A DNA stretch of 64,000 bases from Cytobacillus oceanisediminis 2691 (GCF_007678455.1 NZ_VEEP01000004.1:248001-312000), one strand, 5' to 3'. Shown: positions 1 through 8,457, numbered from the stretch's first letter. A program made the numbers and translations. The notes: generated by a model from the sequence alone, not told the origin.

Positions 1-109
1 AACCGATAAATACTTTTTTAACTTCAGTCGGAACGAAATTCTTCTCATTTTGCAGCCCGTCTCTTGGGCCGACTTCAATAATTTCTACCTTCTTGGGAAG
101 CTGCAGCAT
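1..109 (-). CDS. Hydroxymethylglutaryl-CoA lyase, N-terminal part
   Basis: The gene runs off the left edge; only about 36 codons are visible. The N-terminus carries the pattern [16 protein letters not shown], the signature opening of the HMG-CoA lyase TIM barrel, where the Arg-Asp pair contributes to the active site. The family cleaves HMG-CoA to acetoacetate and acetyl-CoA, the last step of leucine degradation. The start ATG at 109 has a GAGGAGGG ribosome site just upstream (complement of about 118-125). It is divergent from the thiolase and CoA transferase genes, which could process the acetoacetate it makes. Confidence 0.85.
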   Translation of the reverse strand, partial: MLQLPKKVEIIEVGPRDGLQNEKNFVPTEVKKVFIG

Positions 110-198
110 TAGACATACCCTCCTCTTAAGATATCTTAATTGTAAATAGAATATTTTTAAAAATGCAAGAATAAATAAAATTTTGATAAAATAAAAGG

Positions 199-213
199 GA
201 TTTGATTCAAATC
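199..213. promoter_or_regulatory. Perfect 15-nt palindrome in the divergent lyase/thiolase gap
   Basis: GATTTGA-T-TCAAATC is a perfect dyad about 45 nt before the thiolase start, in an AT-rich intergenic region. It has the size of a dimeric repressor operator. The cognate regulator is unknown and no consensus I know matches it. Confidence 0.35.
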
Positions 214-258
214 AATCGAAGTAATAAAAATGTGAAGATCTGAGAAAGGGTGAGCACT

Positions 259-1446
259 TTGAGCAAGACTGAAGCAGTAATCGTGGCTGCAGTAAGAACA
301 GCAATTGGCAGCTTTAATGGAAGCTTGAAAAATATCTCCGCTCCGGAGCTAGGGGCTGCGGTCATCAAAGACGCATTGAAGCAGGCAGGAGTCAAACCGG
401 AACAGGTAGATGAAATCATCATGGGTAACGTGCTCCAGGCTGGACTTGGACAAAACCCTGCGAGACAGGCAGCCATTAAGGCGGGAGTTCCTGAGAGCGC
501 TTCCTCTATGACCATCAATAAAGTCTGTGGTTCAGGCTTGAAGGCTGTCCATCTGGCTGCACAGGCGATTATCGCCGGAGATGCTGATGTTGTCGTAGCC
601 GGCGGTATGGAGAATATGAGCCAGGCGCCTTATTTACTGAAAAATGCCCGGGATGGGTTCAAGATGGGCGACCAGAAGCTCGTGGACAGCATGATTTCCG
701 ATGGTCTGTGGTGTGCGTTCAATGACTACCATATGGGGGTTACAGCTGAAAACCTTTGTGCCAAGTATGAGATTGGCAGGGGAGAGCAGGACGAGTTTGC
801 CGCTTCCAGCCAGGAAAAGGCAGCCAAGGCCATTGAGGAAGGCAAATTTAAGGACGAGATTGTCCCGATAGAAATTCCGCAGCGAAAAGGCGATCCAGTC
901 GTATTTGACACAGATGAATATCCGAAAAAGGGGACAACGGCCGAAAAGCTTGGCGGACTGCGTCCTGCATTCAAAAAAGATGGCAGCGTAACAGCAGGTA
1001 ACGCGTCAGGAATCAATGATGGAGCTGCTGCTCTGGTTGTCATGAGCCGGGCAAAGGCGGATGAACTTGGACTTAAACCGCTTGTCGTGATCAAAGGGAA
1101 CGCAAGCGCGGGTGTCGACCCAAGCATCATGGGGATCGGTCCGGTTGAAGCGGTAAAGAAAGCATTGAAGAAATCGGGCATGACAATGGACCAGATGGAG
1201 CTGATTGAAGCGAATGAAGCGTTCGCTGCCCAGTCACTTGCAGTTGACCGCGAACTGAATTTCAATAAGGAAATTTTAAATGTCAACGGAGGCGCAATCG
1301 CATTGGGCCACCCAATTGGGGCGAGCGGCGCGAGGATCCTTGTTACGCTGATTCATGAAATGAAACGCAGACAGGCAAAGACTGGCCTTGCGACACTATG
1401 CATTGGCGGCGGACAGGGTGTCGCTACTGTAGTGGAACTCGTCTGA
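259..1446 (+). CDS. Acetyl-CoA C-acetyltransferase (thiolase)
   Basis: A full-length thiolase of about 395 residues. Thiolase landmarks are all present: the nucleophilic cysteine in [10 protein letters not shown] near residue 90, [17 protein letters not shown] near residue 345 with the catalytic His, and the C-terminal CIGGGQG cysteine. It condenses or cleaves acetoacetyl-CoA. I prefer the TTG at 259 to the in-frame GTG at 250, because the only ribosome site (GAAAGG, 244-249) abuts the GTG but lies 9 nt before the TTG. The CoA transferase genes follow 82 nt downstream on the same strand, consistent with acetoacetate activation followed by thiolysis. Confidence 0.9.
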   Translation: MSKTEAVIVAAVRTAIGSFNGSLKNISAPELGAAVIKDALKQAGVKPEQVDEIIMGNVLQAGLGQNPARQAAIKAGVPESASSMTINKVCGSGLKAVHLAAQAIIAGDADVVVAGGMENMSQAPYLLKNARDGFKMGDQKLVDSMISDGLWCAFNDYHMGVTAENLCAKYEIGRGEQDEFAASSQEKAAKAIEEGKFKDEIVPIEIPQRKGDPVVFDTDEYPKKGTTAEKLGGLRPAFKKDGSVTAGNASGINDGAAALVVMSRAKADELGLKPLVVIKGNASAGVDPSIMGIGPVEAVKKALKKSGMTMDQMELIEANEAFAAQSLAVDRELNFNKEILNVNGGAIALGHPIGASGARILVTLIHEMKRRQAKTGLATLCIGGGQGVATVVELV

Positions 1447-1528
1447 TTCTATCACTTTTTAAAAGATTAATAGTCATTCCGGCACGAAAATAGTGCAGGT
1501 GCGAACATAGTCAAAAGGGGGAAGAACG

Positions 1529-2218
1529 ATGAAAAAAATTTGTGCATCCTTTCAAGACGCCATAGCGGATATCCATGATGGTGCAACCTTAATGGTTGGC
1601 GGCTTTGGTCTCTGCGGGATTCCTGAGAACGCAATCCTCGCGCTTGTTGAAAAAGGGGTAAAAGACCTGACCGTCATTTCGAATAACTGCGGAGTTGACG
1701 ATTGGGGGCTTGGACTGCTCCTTAAAAATAAGCAGATCAAAAAAATGGTAGGTTCATATGTTGGCGAAAACAAAGAATTCGAGCGTCAGGTGCTGTCTGG
1801 CGAAATCGAGGTCGAATTGATTCCGCAGGGTACGCTTGCTGAGAAAATCAGGGCCGGCGGTGCCGGTATACCTGCTTTTTATACGCCGGCTGGTGTGGGA
1901 ACGCCAATCGCTGAAGGAAAAGAAACCCGCATGTTCAATGGCAAGGAATACCTCCTTGAAGAAGCGCTGACAGCGGATTTCAGCATTGTACGTGCCTGGA
2001 AGGGCGATAAAATGGGCAACCTCGTCTACCATAAAACCGCTAGGAACTTTAATCCGATGATCGCTGCTGCCGGCAGAGTCACGATTGCCGAGGTAGAGAA
2101 CCTGTATGAAGTGGGCGAATTGGACCCAAACAGTATCCATACTCCAAGCATTTATGTCCAGACACTGATTGAGGGCAATCAGGAGAAAAGGATTGAAAGG
2201 CTGACAGTGAGAAGTTAA
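1529..2218 (+). CDS. scoA: 3-oxoacid CoA-transferase subunit A
   Basis: A 229-residue alpha subunit of succinyl-CoA:acetoacetate CoA-transferase. It shows the family signature [11 protein letters not shown] near residues 24-34 and the [15 protein letters not shown] segment near residue 112. Together with the next gene it moves CoA from succinyl-CoA to acetoacetate. A GGGGGAAG ribosome site precedes the ATG. The beta subunit starts 29 nt downstream, so the pair is an operon, probably co-transcribed with the upstream thiolase because no terminator separates them. Confidence 0.92.
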   Translation: MKKICASFQDAIADIHDGATLMVGGFGLCGIPENAILALVEKGVKDLTVISNNCGVDDWGLGLLLKNKQIKKMVGSYVGENKEFERQVLSGEIEVELIPQGTLAEKIRAGGAGIPAFYTPAGVGTPIAEGKETRMFNGKEYLLEEALTADFSIVRAWKGDKMGNLVYHKTARNFNPMIAAAGRVTIAEVENLYEVGELDPNSIHTPSIYVQTLIEGNQEKRIERLTVRS

Positions 2219-2247
2219 ATCTGGCTGATCATGAAAGGAGAAGGCAT

Positions 2248-2916
2248 ATGATTAAAAATAAAGGGAATGTCCGGGAAAAAATCGCGCGCCGGGCTGAAAA
2301 AGAAATCGAGAATGGTTTTTACGTAAACCTCGGGATCGGGATGCCGACATTGGTGGCAAACTTCATTTCTGACGATAAACAGGTTGTGCTCCAGTCCGAA
2401 AACGGACTGCTTGGAATCGGGCCTTATCCGTCAGAAGAAAGCGTTGATCCCGATCTGATCAACGCTGGAAAAGAAACGGTCACAGCCATTCCAGGATCAG
2501 CTTATTTTGATTCTGCAGAGTCCTTTGCGATGATCCGCGGAGGGCACATCAATATTGCCATCCTTGGCGGCATGGAAGTTTCTGAAGCTGGTGACCTCGC
2601 GAACTGGATGATTCCGGGGAAGATGATCAAGGGAATGGGAGGCGCCATGGATCTGGTCCACGGTGCACAGAAGATCATCGTGATCATGGAACATGTCAAC
2701 AAAAATGGGGACGCGAAAATCCTCAAGGAATGCAGCTTGCCGTTAACAGGCAAAAACGTGGTGAACCGCATCATCACCGATATGGCGGTCATCGATGTGA
2801 CGCCATTCGGGCTGAAACTCGTTGAGGTAGCAACAGGATACACAGTGGAGGATGTTATTAAATCAACTGGACCAGAACTGCAGGTGGATGATGCGGTAAA
2901 ACTGGACGCATACTGA
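2248..2916 (+). CDS. scoB: 3-oxoacid CoA-transferase subunit B
   Basis: A 222-residue beta subunit. The [10 protein letters not shown] motif near residues 48-57 contains the catalytic glutamate that forms the CoA thioester, and [13 protein letters not shown]-like residues near the N-terminus are typical of class I CoA transferases. It functions as a heteromer with the preceding subunit. The gene is followed after 6 nt by a strong terminator, closing the ketone-body utilisation operon. Confidence 0.92.
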   Translation: MIKNKGNVREKIARRAEKEIENGFYVNLGIGMPTLVANFISDDKQVVLQSENGLLGIGPYPSEESVDPDLINAGKETVTAIPGSAYFDSAESFAMIRGGHINIAILGGMEVSEAGDLANWMIPGKMIKGMGGAMDLVHGAQKIIVIMEHVNKNGDAKILKECSLPLTGKNVVNRIITDMAVIDVTPFGLKLVEVATGYTVEDVIKSTGPELQVDDAVKLDAY

Positions 2917-2922
2917 TTATCG

Positions 2923-2959
2923 GGAACGCCCTTTAATATAAAGGGGCGTTCCTTCTTTA
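2923..2959 (+). terminator. Terminator of the CoA transferase operon
   Basis: GGAACGCC and GGGGCGTTCC arms with an AT-rich loop, followed by a T-rich tail, start 6 nt after the scoB stop. Confidence 0.85.
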
Positions 2960-3068
2960 TTAGCGGCAGCTGATTTCAAAAATGAGCTTCCGGTGGTATA
3001 ATCTTTTAACAAAACGGCTTTGCCAAATGAGCCGAACTCAGTAAATGCATAGAACCGGGGGATCAATC

Positions 3069-3317
3069 ATGAAGAAAAAACAAAAACGCCAGCAGCCAGT
3101 AAAAAAAGACGAGAAACCGGCAACATTAGGTGACCTGCTGAATCAGGATATCATGCAAAAACTAAAAGCTCAGCAGCAAGAGCTGAAAGAAGAAGAAGAA
3201 AAGAAAAAGCAGGCCGACTTGCAGCGGAAAAAAGAAGAACAACGGTTAAAAGAGAAGAACAAGTCCTTTGAAGAACTGCTTTCCGAAAGTGATATGGATT
3301 GGAAAAAGTTCAAATGA
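3069..3317 (+). CDS. yqkE: DUF3886 family protein (YqkE-like)
   Basis: An 82-residue, highly charged protein. It begins KKKQKRQQ, continues with a helical Lys/Glu-rich coiled-coil segment (about residues 35-65) and ends MDWKKFK, matching the DUF3886/YqkE family from Bacillus; its function is unknown. The start at 3069 follows a GGGGG ribosome site; the in-frame ATG at 3045 lacks one. Its stop overlaps the start of the GrpB-like gene as ATGA, so the two are translationally coupled. In B. subtilis yqkE also lies near the aldo/keto reductase and nudF. Confidence 0.8.
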   Translation: MKKKQKRQQPVKKDEKPATLGDLLNQDIMQKLKAQQQELKEEEEKKKQADLQRKKEEQRLKEKNKSFEELLSESDMDWKKFK

Positions 3318-3838
3318 AAAAACGAAGGGTAGAAGTTGTCCCGTATCGTGCCGAATGGAAAACTCTTTTTGAGAAAGAGAAAAACCTGATTGCCGAAGTT
3401 TTTAACCAGACAGAGGCTGAAATCCACCATATTGGCAGTACCTCTGTCCCCGGGCTGAGCGCCAAGCCAATCATTGACATCATGCTAGCTGCAGAAAGCC
3501 TCGAATCAGTAGAAAAGGCCACCCCTGCACTTGAGACTGCCGGATACGATGCCCGGGGAGAAAATGGCATTCCAGGCCGGCGATATTTTCAAAAATGTGA
3601 TGAAAAAGGGATTCGAAAAGTGCATCTGCATGCGTTTGAAAAAGGCAGCCATCAACTATACAGGCATTTAGTTTTCCGTGATTACTTGAGGTCCCATCCA
3701 GAAGAAGCAGCCAGGTACGCAAGTGTGAAGGAAGAAGCAGCCCGTCAATATGAATATGAGATTGAATCCTATATTGCTGCAAAGTCTCCAACTGTATTGG
3801 AGATAGAGGAAAAAGCGAGACTCTGGAAACCCTTGTAA
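3314..3838 (+). CDS. GrpB/UPF0157 family nucleotidyltransferase-like protein
   Basis: About 174 residues. The pattern VVPYRAEWKTLFEKEK, then IHHIGSTSVPGLSAKPIIDIM is diagnostic of the GrpB (UPF0157) family, with the GS and KPIID elements of the DNA polymerase beta-like nucleotidyltransferase fold. The substrate is unknown. The ATG at 3314 overlaps the preceding stop. No terminator is obvious between it and the next membrane protein gene 63 nt away. Confidence 0.85.
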   Translation: MKKRRVEVVPYRAEWKTLFEKEKNLIAEVFNQTEAEIHHIGSTSVPGLSAKPIIDIMLAAESLESVEKATPALETAGYDARGENGIPGRRYFQKCDEKGIRKVHLHAFEKGSHQLYRHLVFRDYLRSHPEEAARYASVKEEAARQYEYEIESYIAAKSPTVLEIEEKARLWKPL

Positions 3839-3901
3839 AGAACATGTTTTGCTTCCAATGCTAAAGGGCAACTAAATAAAAAGCGGCAAAGGAGCAATAA
3901 C

Positions 3902-4636
3902 ATGATTTTTACAACTTTCATCCTGGCAGCAGGTTTTGTTGCCGTTCATCTATTTTCTAGATATTTACCATTTCTTGATAACGTACCGAGAAGCAGGCTG
4001 CTGTCAGCAGCCGGCGGCATTTCGGTGGCGTACGTCTTCATCCACTTGCTTCCTGAACTGAATAAGCATAATGAGATACTGGATCGTAATATTCAGTCAC
4101 AAGCCCTCATGTTCTTTGAGAACCATACATATATTGTCGCAATGCTTGGTTTGGCTTTTTTTTATGGACTGGAGCGCATGGTTAAAACATCAAAGAAAAA
4201 ACAGCAGGAAGAGAATAATCTGAACCGGACATCAAAGGGTGTGTTCTGGATTCATATAACCTCCTTTTTCCTTTACAACGGATTGATTGGATATCTATTG
4301 CTGCATGGAGAACAAGAGTCCATCAAAGGGCTGGTTTTGTACTTCATCTCCCTTGCGGTACACTTCATCACAAGTGATCATGCTCTCAGGGAGGCACATA
4401 AGGAGATTTATGATAGGATTGGAAGATGGCTGCTGGCTGGTGCAATCATAACTGGATGGGCGATTGGCGTAATGGTGGAAGTGCATGAAAATATCATTGC
4501 CGTCCTCTTCGCATTGCTGGCCGGCGGTGTCATTCTGAATGTCATGAAGGAAGAGCTGCCGGAAGAGAGGGAAAGCAACTTTTGGTCCTTTGCGGCAGGC
4601 CTGGCAGCTTATACAATCTTGCTGCTGCTGGCTTAA
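3902..4636 (+). CDS. ZIP-like polytopic membrane protein lacking metal motifs
   Basis: 244 residues with about seven hydrophobic segments (roughly residues 2-20, 30-50, 75-95, 120-140, 148-165, 180-200 and 205-243). The first part resembles ZIP transporters: VFIHLLPEL closes the second segment as HLLPE does in ZIP proteins, and the third has the FYGLERM pattern. The metal-binding HNxxDG and HExPHE motifs of ZIP helices 4 and 5 are absent; the corresponding regions read FFLYNGLIGY and HFITSDHALREAH. It may be a degenerate ZIP relative rather than a functional zinc transporter. A GGCAAAGGAG ribosome site precedes the ATG. Confidence 0.6.
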   Translation: MIFTTFILAAGFVAVHLFSRYLPFLDNVPRSRLLSAAGGISVAYVFIHLLPELNKHNEILDRNIQSQALMFFENHTYIVAMLGLAFFYGLERMVKTSKKKQQEENNLNRTSKGVFWIHITSFFLYNGLIGYLLLHGEQESIKGLVLYFISLAVHFITSDHALREAHKEIYDRIGRWLLAGAIITGWAIGVMVEVHENIIAVLFALLAGGVILNVMKEELPEERESNFWSFAAGLAAYTILLLLA

Positions 4637-4657
4637 AGAAAAGCTAGAATTTAAAAA

Positions 4658-4688
4658 GGACATACTCGCCGAAAAGACGAATATGTCC
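4658..4688 (-). terminator. Terminator between convergent genes
   Basis: An 11-bp stem (GGACATAYTCG pairing with its complement, one wobble) with a T run on the minus strand ends the aldo/keto reductase transcript. It probably also serves the plus-strand membrane gene. Confidence 0.75.
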
Positions 4689-4701
4689 AAAACTTTATTG
4701 T

Positions 4702-5613
4702 TTATCTATGCTGATCATACTGGTTTGCTTTCGTAAGCGATTTGATTAAACGGATTTCTTCCGGAGAAAGTGGATTAGCTCTTGCTGCCCGGGCGTTTTC
4801 TCTTATTTGCCCGGGGCTGCTTGCGCCGGCGACAATCGAAGCAACAGCGGGGTCTGCCAGGTTATACTGAATCGCTGCTTCTGTAAGAGAATGGGAAGAT
4901 GCCAGTTTTTCCTTCAATAACGGCAATACTTCCTGCAATTCATCATAGCTGTAATCAAGAAATCCTTTGGGAGGGGCCTTTTCAAGCAGCCTGTCGCTGA
5001 GCATCCCTTTTGCGACGGTTCCTCGGGTTACAACGCTGATCCCTTTTTCATCAAGAAGCGGAAGTGCTTCTTCTTCCGGACGTCTGTCGAGCATGCTGTA
5101 TTGCATCATGACAGAGACAATATTGGATTTTTGTGCATATTCGCGGATGACATTGGGTCTGATCGAGGAAATGCCATAATGCTTTATAAAGCCCTCAGCT
5201 TTTAACTCTTCAAAAGCCTCGATCGTTTCGTCAATAGGATCCTCAATCGTCCCGCCATGAAGCTGATAAAGGTCAATATAATCGGTATCCAATCTTTTCA
5301 GACTTTGTTTGACAGCCTCTTTGATATGGCTTTTTGAGGGGTCCCAGGTCCAGCTGTCCTTCGTCTCGGTCCAGCGATTGCCGGCTTTCGTTGCAATGAC
5401 AACCTGGTCCCTGACACTCCTCAGTGCCTGTCCGACAATCCTTTCATTTTCTCCAAAGTCATATAAATCGGCGGTATCGAAATAATTGATCCCTTCCTCG
5501 AGGGCAGCTTCGACCACTGCCTGTGCCTTGGAATAATCTGTACCAAGCGACATGCAGCCAAGACCAATTTCACTAACAAATAATCCAGAAGACCCTAATT
5601 GCCTTTTTTTCAT
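4702..5613 (-). CDS. yqkF: Aldo/keto reductase (YqkF-like)
   Basis: 303 residues with the aldo/keto reductase signature: GLGCMSLGTD near the N-terminus, the catalytic Asp-Tyr (YFDTADLYDFGENE), Lys in VIATKAGN and the His of YQLHGG. NADPH-dependent reduction of aldehydes is expected; the substrate is unknown. The start at 5613 is chosen because GGAGTGATGG sits 5-10 nt upstream; the in-frame ATG at 5631 would precede that ribosome site. It lies downstream of mciZ on the same strand but has its own promoter. Confidence 0.88.
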   Translation of the reverse strand: MKKRQLGSSGLFVSEIGLGCMSLGTDYSKAQAVVEAALEEGINYFDTADLYDFGENERIVGQALRSVRDQVVIATKAGNRWTETKDSWTWDPSKSHIKEAVKQSLKRLDTDYIDLYQLHGGTIEDPIDETIEAFEELKAEGFIKHYGISSIRPNVIREYAQKSNIVSVMMQYSMLDRRPEEEALPLLDEKGISVVTRGTVAKGMLSDRLLEKAPPKGFLDYSYDELQEVLPLLKEKLASSHSLTEAAIQYNLADPAVASIVAGASSPGQIRENARAARANPLSPEEIRLIKSLTKANQYDQHR

Positions 5614-5643
5614 TCCATCACTCCGTTCCACAATAATATCTCC

Positions 5644-5673
5644 ATTTTATCGGAATGGAAGGAGCGGGTTCAA
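5644..5673 (-). promoter_or_regulatory. Predicted sigma-A promoter of the aldo/keto reductase
   Basis: On the minus strand, TTGAAC (5668-5673) and TAAAAT (5644-5649) are separated by 18 nt. The -35 overlaps the end of mciZ. Confidence 0.55.
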
Positions 5674-5820
5674 CTAATCTGGACGGCCCACCGACTGACT
5701 GACTGCTTCAACCCAGTCTTTCACAAGATGATGCTTTTTGCCATACTCTTTTAAAATCGCTTTGATTTCCCACGCTTTGCCAGCAATCGTGAAGCCTTGA
5801 CCATGCACGTACACTTTCAT
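5674..5820 (-). CDS. mciZ: MciZ-like mother-cell inhibitor of FtsZ
   Basis: A 48-codon gene. The core GKAWEIKAILKEYGKKH followed by VKDWV matches my memory of B. subtilis MciZ (about 40 residues; GKAWEIRAKLKEYG...VKDW), a peptide made in the sporulating mother cell that caps FtsZ filaments. Synteny supports the call: mciZ sits between the yqkF-type reductase and nudF, as in B. subtilis. The start is the ATG at 5820, 7 nt after GGGG; the ATG at 5826 is too close to that site. The protein has about eight extra C-terminal residues. A sigma-E-like promoter lies upstream. Confidence 0.85.
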   Translation of the reverse strand: MKVYVHGQGFTIAGKAWEIKAILKEYGKKHHLVKDWVEAVSQSVGRPD

Positions 5821-5850
5821 CGCCATACCCCTTTCAGATAAGTATGGTAA

Positions 5851-5880
5851 AATGTATGAGCATTTGATCTCGGATTAGAA
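5851..5880 (-). promoter_or_regulatory. Candidate sigma-E promoter of mciZ
   Basis: On the minus strand the -10 is CATACATT (5851-5858), a near-perfect sigma-E -10. The -35 is TTCTAAT (5874-5880), weaker, with a 15-nt spacer. Sigma-E control of mciZ is known in B. subtilis. Confidence 0.5.
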
Positions 5881-5895
5881 CAGGAGTGGACATGT

Positions 5896-6447
5896 ATGAA
5901 ATCTCTTGAAGAAAAAACATTGAAGACAGAACAGATTTTCACAGGAAAAGTCATCAGCCTGCAGGTAGACGAGGTGGAATTGCCGAACGGGAAAACTTCT
6001 AAACGGGAAATCATCAAGCATCCCGGTGCAGTGGCGGTGATTCCGGTTACTGATGACAATAAAATCATCATGGTCGAACAATACAGAAAGGCGCTTGAAA
6101 GGACCATCGTCGAAATACCGGCAGGAAAGCTCGAGGCTGGTGAAAAGCCGGAAATATGCGCTGCCCGTGAGCTTGAAGAAGAAACCGGTTATGAATGCGC
6201 CAGCATGGAGTGGATGATCTCCTTCTATACGTCTCCAGGGTTCGCAGATGAAATCATCCATGTCTATAAAGCAACCGGACTTGCGAAAAAAGCCAACCCG
6301 GCAGCAGCAGACGAAGACGAATTTGTCAATTTGATTGAAGTAAGTCTTGAAGAAGCCATCCAACTGGTAAAAGAACAAAAAATATATGATGCAAAAACGG
6401 CATATGCTGTACAGCATTTGCAATTGCAAGAGGCATTGGGTAAATAA
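5896..6447 (+). CDS. nudF: ADP-ribose pyrophosphatase (NUDIX hydrolase)
   Basis: 183 residues with a complete Nudix box: the Gly, then REL, EE and TGY of GX5EX7REUXEEXGU, near residues 80-105 (GKLEAGEKPE then RELEEETGY). The N-terminal part (EVELPNGKTSKREIIKHPGAVAV) is typical of ADP-ribose pyrophosphatases, which hydrolyse ADP-ribose to AMP and ribose-5-phosphate using Mg. AGGAG lies 9 nt before the ATG. The endonuclease Q-like gene begins at the very next base, so the two genes form one operon. Confidence 0.92.
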   Translation: MKSLEEKTLKTEQIFTGKVISLQVDEVELPNGKTSKREIIKHPGAVAVIPVTDDNKIIMVEQYRKALERTIVEIPAGKLEAGEKPEICAARELEEETGYECASMEWMISFYTSPGFADEIIHVYKATGLAKKANPAAADEDEFVNLIEVSLEEAIQLVKEQKIYDAKTAYAVQHLQLQEALGK

Positions 6448-7614
6448 ATGCGGGAATACTTTGTCGATCTTCATATCCATATAGGCAGGACGAAATCGGG
6501 CAGGGCAGTGAAAATCACCGGAGCAAAGTCATTGACCTTCAGCAATATTATCCGGCATGCCAGGGATTATAAAGGGATGGACATGATCGGGATCATTGAC
6601 AGCCATTCACCTGAGGTACTTGATGAAATGCAGAATTTGCTAATCGCAGGTGAACTTGAGGAACATCCCGATGGCGGCTTGAACTATGGCGGGATGAGCA
6701 TCATCCTCGGGTCGGAACTTGAGATCAATGATGAGAGCACACAGGGGCCACTCCATGTCCTGTGCTACCTGCCAACCCTAAAAACCATGAGGATGTTTTC
6801 GATGTGGCTGGAGAATCACTTGAAAAACATTACCTTAAGCTCGCAGAGAATATATGTTACCGGGCGTGAATTGCAGAGGAAAGTAAAGGAACTTGGGGGG
6901 ATTTTCATCCCTGCACATGTTTTTACTCCTTTTAAAAGCTTGTATGGAAAAGGTGTAAAACATTCTTTAACAGAAGTATTTGATCCCGAGATGATTGATG
7001 GCATCGAGCTGGGGTTAAGCTCAGATACAATGATGGCCGATCAGCTTTCCGAAATCCATCGTTATCCTTTTGTCACGAACTCGGATGCCCATTCCCTAGC
7101 GAAAATCGCTAGAGAATACCAGAAGATTGAAATGAAAGAGCCTTCTTTTGGCGAATTGGCACTAGCACTAAAGGAATCTGCAGGAAGACGGATAAAAGCA
7201 AATTACGGCCTGGATCCGCAACTCGGAAAATACCATCGTACCGTCTGTGCAAACTGCCTGACTCCTATTCCGACCATTGATGAGGTCTGCAGGCAATGTG
7301 GCTCTGGCAAAATCGTCAAAGGGGTTGCTGACAGGATACGCGAACTCAAGACAGCAGATGGGAATAAGCCTGGGAGGCCGCCATATATCCATCAGGTTCC
7401 ACTAGAGTTCATTCCTGGTCTTGGGCCGAAAATGCTGGAAAAGCTAATGGATCATTTCGGAACAGAAATGGCAGTCCTTCACTCTGTCCCTCTAGACTCC
7501 TTGAAACAGCTGATTCCTGAAAAGACGGCAATCACAATAGACAAGGCAAGAAAAGGACAACTTGGCTTCCTGGCTGGGGGCGGAGGAAAGTATGGGAAAA
7601 TAGCAGATATGTAA
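6448..7614 (+). CDS. Endonuclease Q-like PHP-domain protein
   Basis: 388 residues in three modules. An N-terminal PHP domain (FVDLHIHIGR, residues 5-14, with metal ligands H9 and H11; GIIDSHSPEV; TNSDAHSL near 210) is followed by a four-cysteine zinc finger (CANC then CRQC near 265-285). The C-terminal helix-hairpin-helix-like segment reads EFIPGLGPKMLEKLMDHFG. This order matches endonuclease Q, which nicks DNA 5' of deaminated bases (uracil, hypoxanthine, xanthine). Coupling to nudF suggests a nucleotide-damage theme. It could instead be called a UvrD-associated TIGR00375 protein; activity is inferred from architecture. Confidence 0.8.
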   Translation: MREYFVDLHIHIGRTKSGRAVKITGAKSLTFSNIIRHARDYKGMDMIGIIDSHSPEVLDEMQNLLIAGELEEHPDGGLNYGGMSIILGSELEINDESTQGPLHVLCYLPTLKTMRMFSMWLENHLKNITLSSQRIYVTGRELQRKVKELGGIFIPAHVFTPFKSLYGKGVKHSLTEVFDPEMIDGIELGLSSDTMMADQLSEIHRYPFVTNSDAHSLAKIAREYQKIEMKEPSFGELALALKESAGRRIKANYGLDPQLGKYHRTVCANCLTPIPTIDEVCRQCGSGKIVKGVADRIRELKTADGNKPGRPPYIHQVPLEFIPGLGPKMLEKLMDHFGTEMAVLHSVPLDSLKQLIPEKTAITIDKARKGQLGFLAGGGGKYGKIADM

Positions 7615-7640
7615 ATCCGGTCCAGACAGGCCGGATTTTT
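7614..7640 (+). terminator. Terminator of the nudF operon
   Basis: AATCCGG and CCGGATT arms followed by a T5 tail begin at the stop codon of the endonuclease Q-like gene. Confidence 0.85.
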
Positions 7641-7676
7641 GTTTCTATTAAATAAAGCGAAAATTCTTCTTCCAGA

Positions 7677-7705
7677 GTCATAGACTTCCCGTCCAAGCAT
7701 ATGAT
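7677..7705 (+). promoter_or_regulatory. Sigma-E promoter of spoIIM
   Basis: GTCATAG (7677-7683), 14 nt, CATATGAT (7698-7705). This fits the sigma-E pattern KMATATT-N14-CATACAAT, and spoIIM is a known sigma-E gene. Confidence 0.75.
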
Positions 7706-7735
7706 GGTAGTAACCAATATGCAGGAGGAAAAGAG

Positions 7736-8377
7736 ATGAAGAAACGAAGGTACCAGGACGTCGCAGTAAGCCATTTACGAGAATATTCCTCAATCTATCT
7801 TTTTGTCGTTGTCCTTTTTCTGATGGGCGTCATCTTTGGGGCAGTAATTGTGAATAGCCTCAGTTTCACTCAAAAGGAAGATTTATTCTATTATCTATCA
7901 CAATTTTTTGGCCAGGCTGCTTCCAGTAAAGTAGCTGATGGACAGGATTTGTTTTTGCAAAGCTTTATGCATAATGGAAAGTTCATAGGCCTGATCTGGA
8001 TTTTGGGGGTTTCCATCATCGGGCTTCCGGTTATCCTGGTTCTTTTATTCATGAAAGGAATGGTGGTCGGTTTTACAGTCGGCTTTCTTGTGAACCAGAT
8101 GCAGTGGGACGGTTTCATGCTGTCATTTGTATCCATCCTGCCGCAAAACTTCATCATCATTCCTGTTTTCATCATTACTGCAGCGATGGCAGTCACATTT
8201 TCCTTGAAAATGATCAGGAATCAGTTCATGAAAAAAATCAGCCAGCCGATCATGCCTCAATTTTTTAGATATATCTTTTCTTTTTTAGCCGCACTTGTGT
8301 TTCTGGCAGTGGCAGCCGGAATCGAAGCATATTTATCCCCGTCATTATTGAAGGCTGTTATCAACTCGCTAAATTAA
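7736..8377 (+). CDS. spoIIM: Stage II sporulation protein M
   Basis: 213 residues, the usual length, with five hydrophobic segments (about 21-45, 78-105, 110-130, 138-158, 180-205). SpoIIM joins SpoIID and SpoIIP in the mother-cell membrane to drive septal peptidoglycan removal during engulfment. Sequence features include the N-terminal SHLREYSSIYLFVVVLFLMG and the FILGVSIIGLPVIL-like helix. GGAGG lies 8 nt before the ATG. It is monocistronic, between a sigma-E promoter and the fur promoter. Confidence 0.93.
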   Translation: MKKRRYQDVAVSHLREYSSIYLFVVVLFLMGVIFGAVIVNSLSFTQKEDLFYYLSQFFGQAASSKVADGQDLFLQSFMHNGKFIGLIWILGVSIIGLPVILVLLFMKGMVVGFTVGFLVNQMQWDGFMLSFVSILPQNFIIIPVFIITAAMAVTFSLKMIRNQFMKKISQPIMPQFFRYIFSFLAALVFLAVAAGIEAYLSPSLLKAVINSLN

Positions 8378-8413
8378 AATTATTATCAGTTTAAAATAAC
8401 TGTTGTTTCTTAT

Positions 8414-8428
8414 TTGTAATAATTTTAT
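8414..8428 (+). promoter_or_regulatory. PerR-like box upstream of fur
   Basis: TTGTAATAATTTTAT matches the PerR box TTATAATNATTATAA at most positions (about 12 of 15). It ends just before the fur -35. PerR control of fur is known in B. subtilis. Confidence 0.5.
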
Positions 8429-8429
8429 T

Positions 8430-8457
8430 TTGAATCTCATTTCCGTTCTGATATAAT
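8430..8457 (+). promoter_or_regulatory. Sigma-A promoter of fur
   Basis: TTGAAT (8430-8435), 16 nt, perfect TATAAT (8452-8457). Confidence 0.75.
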
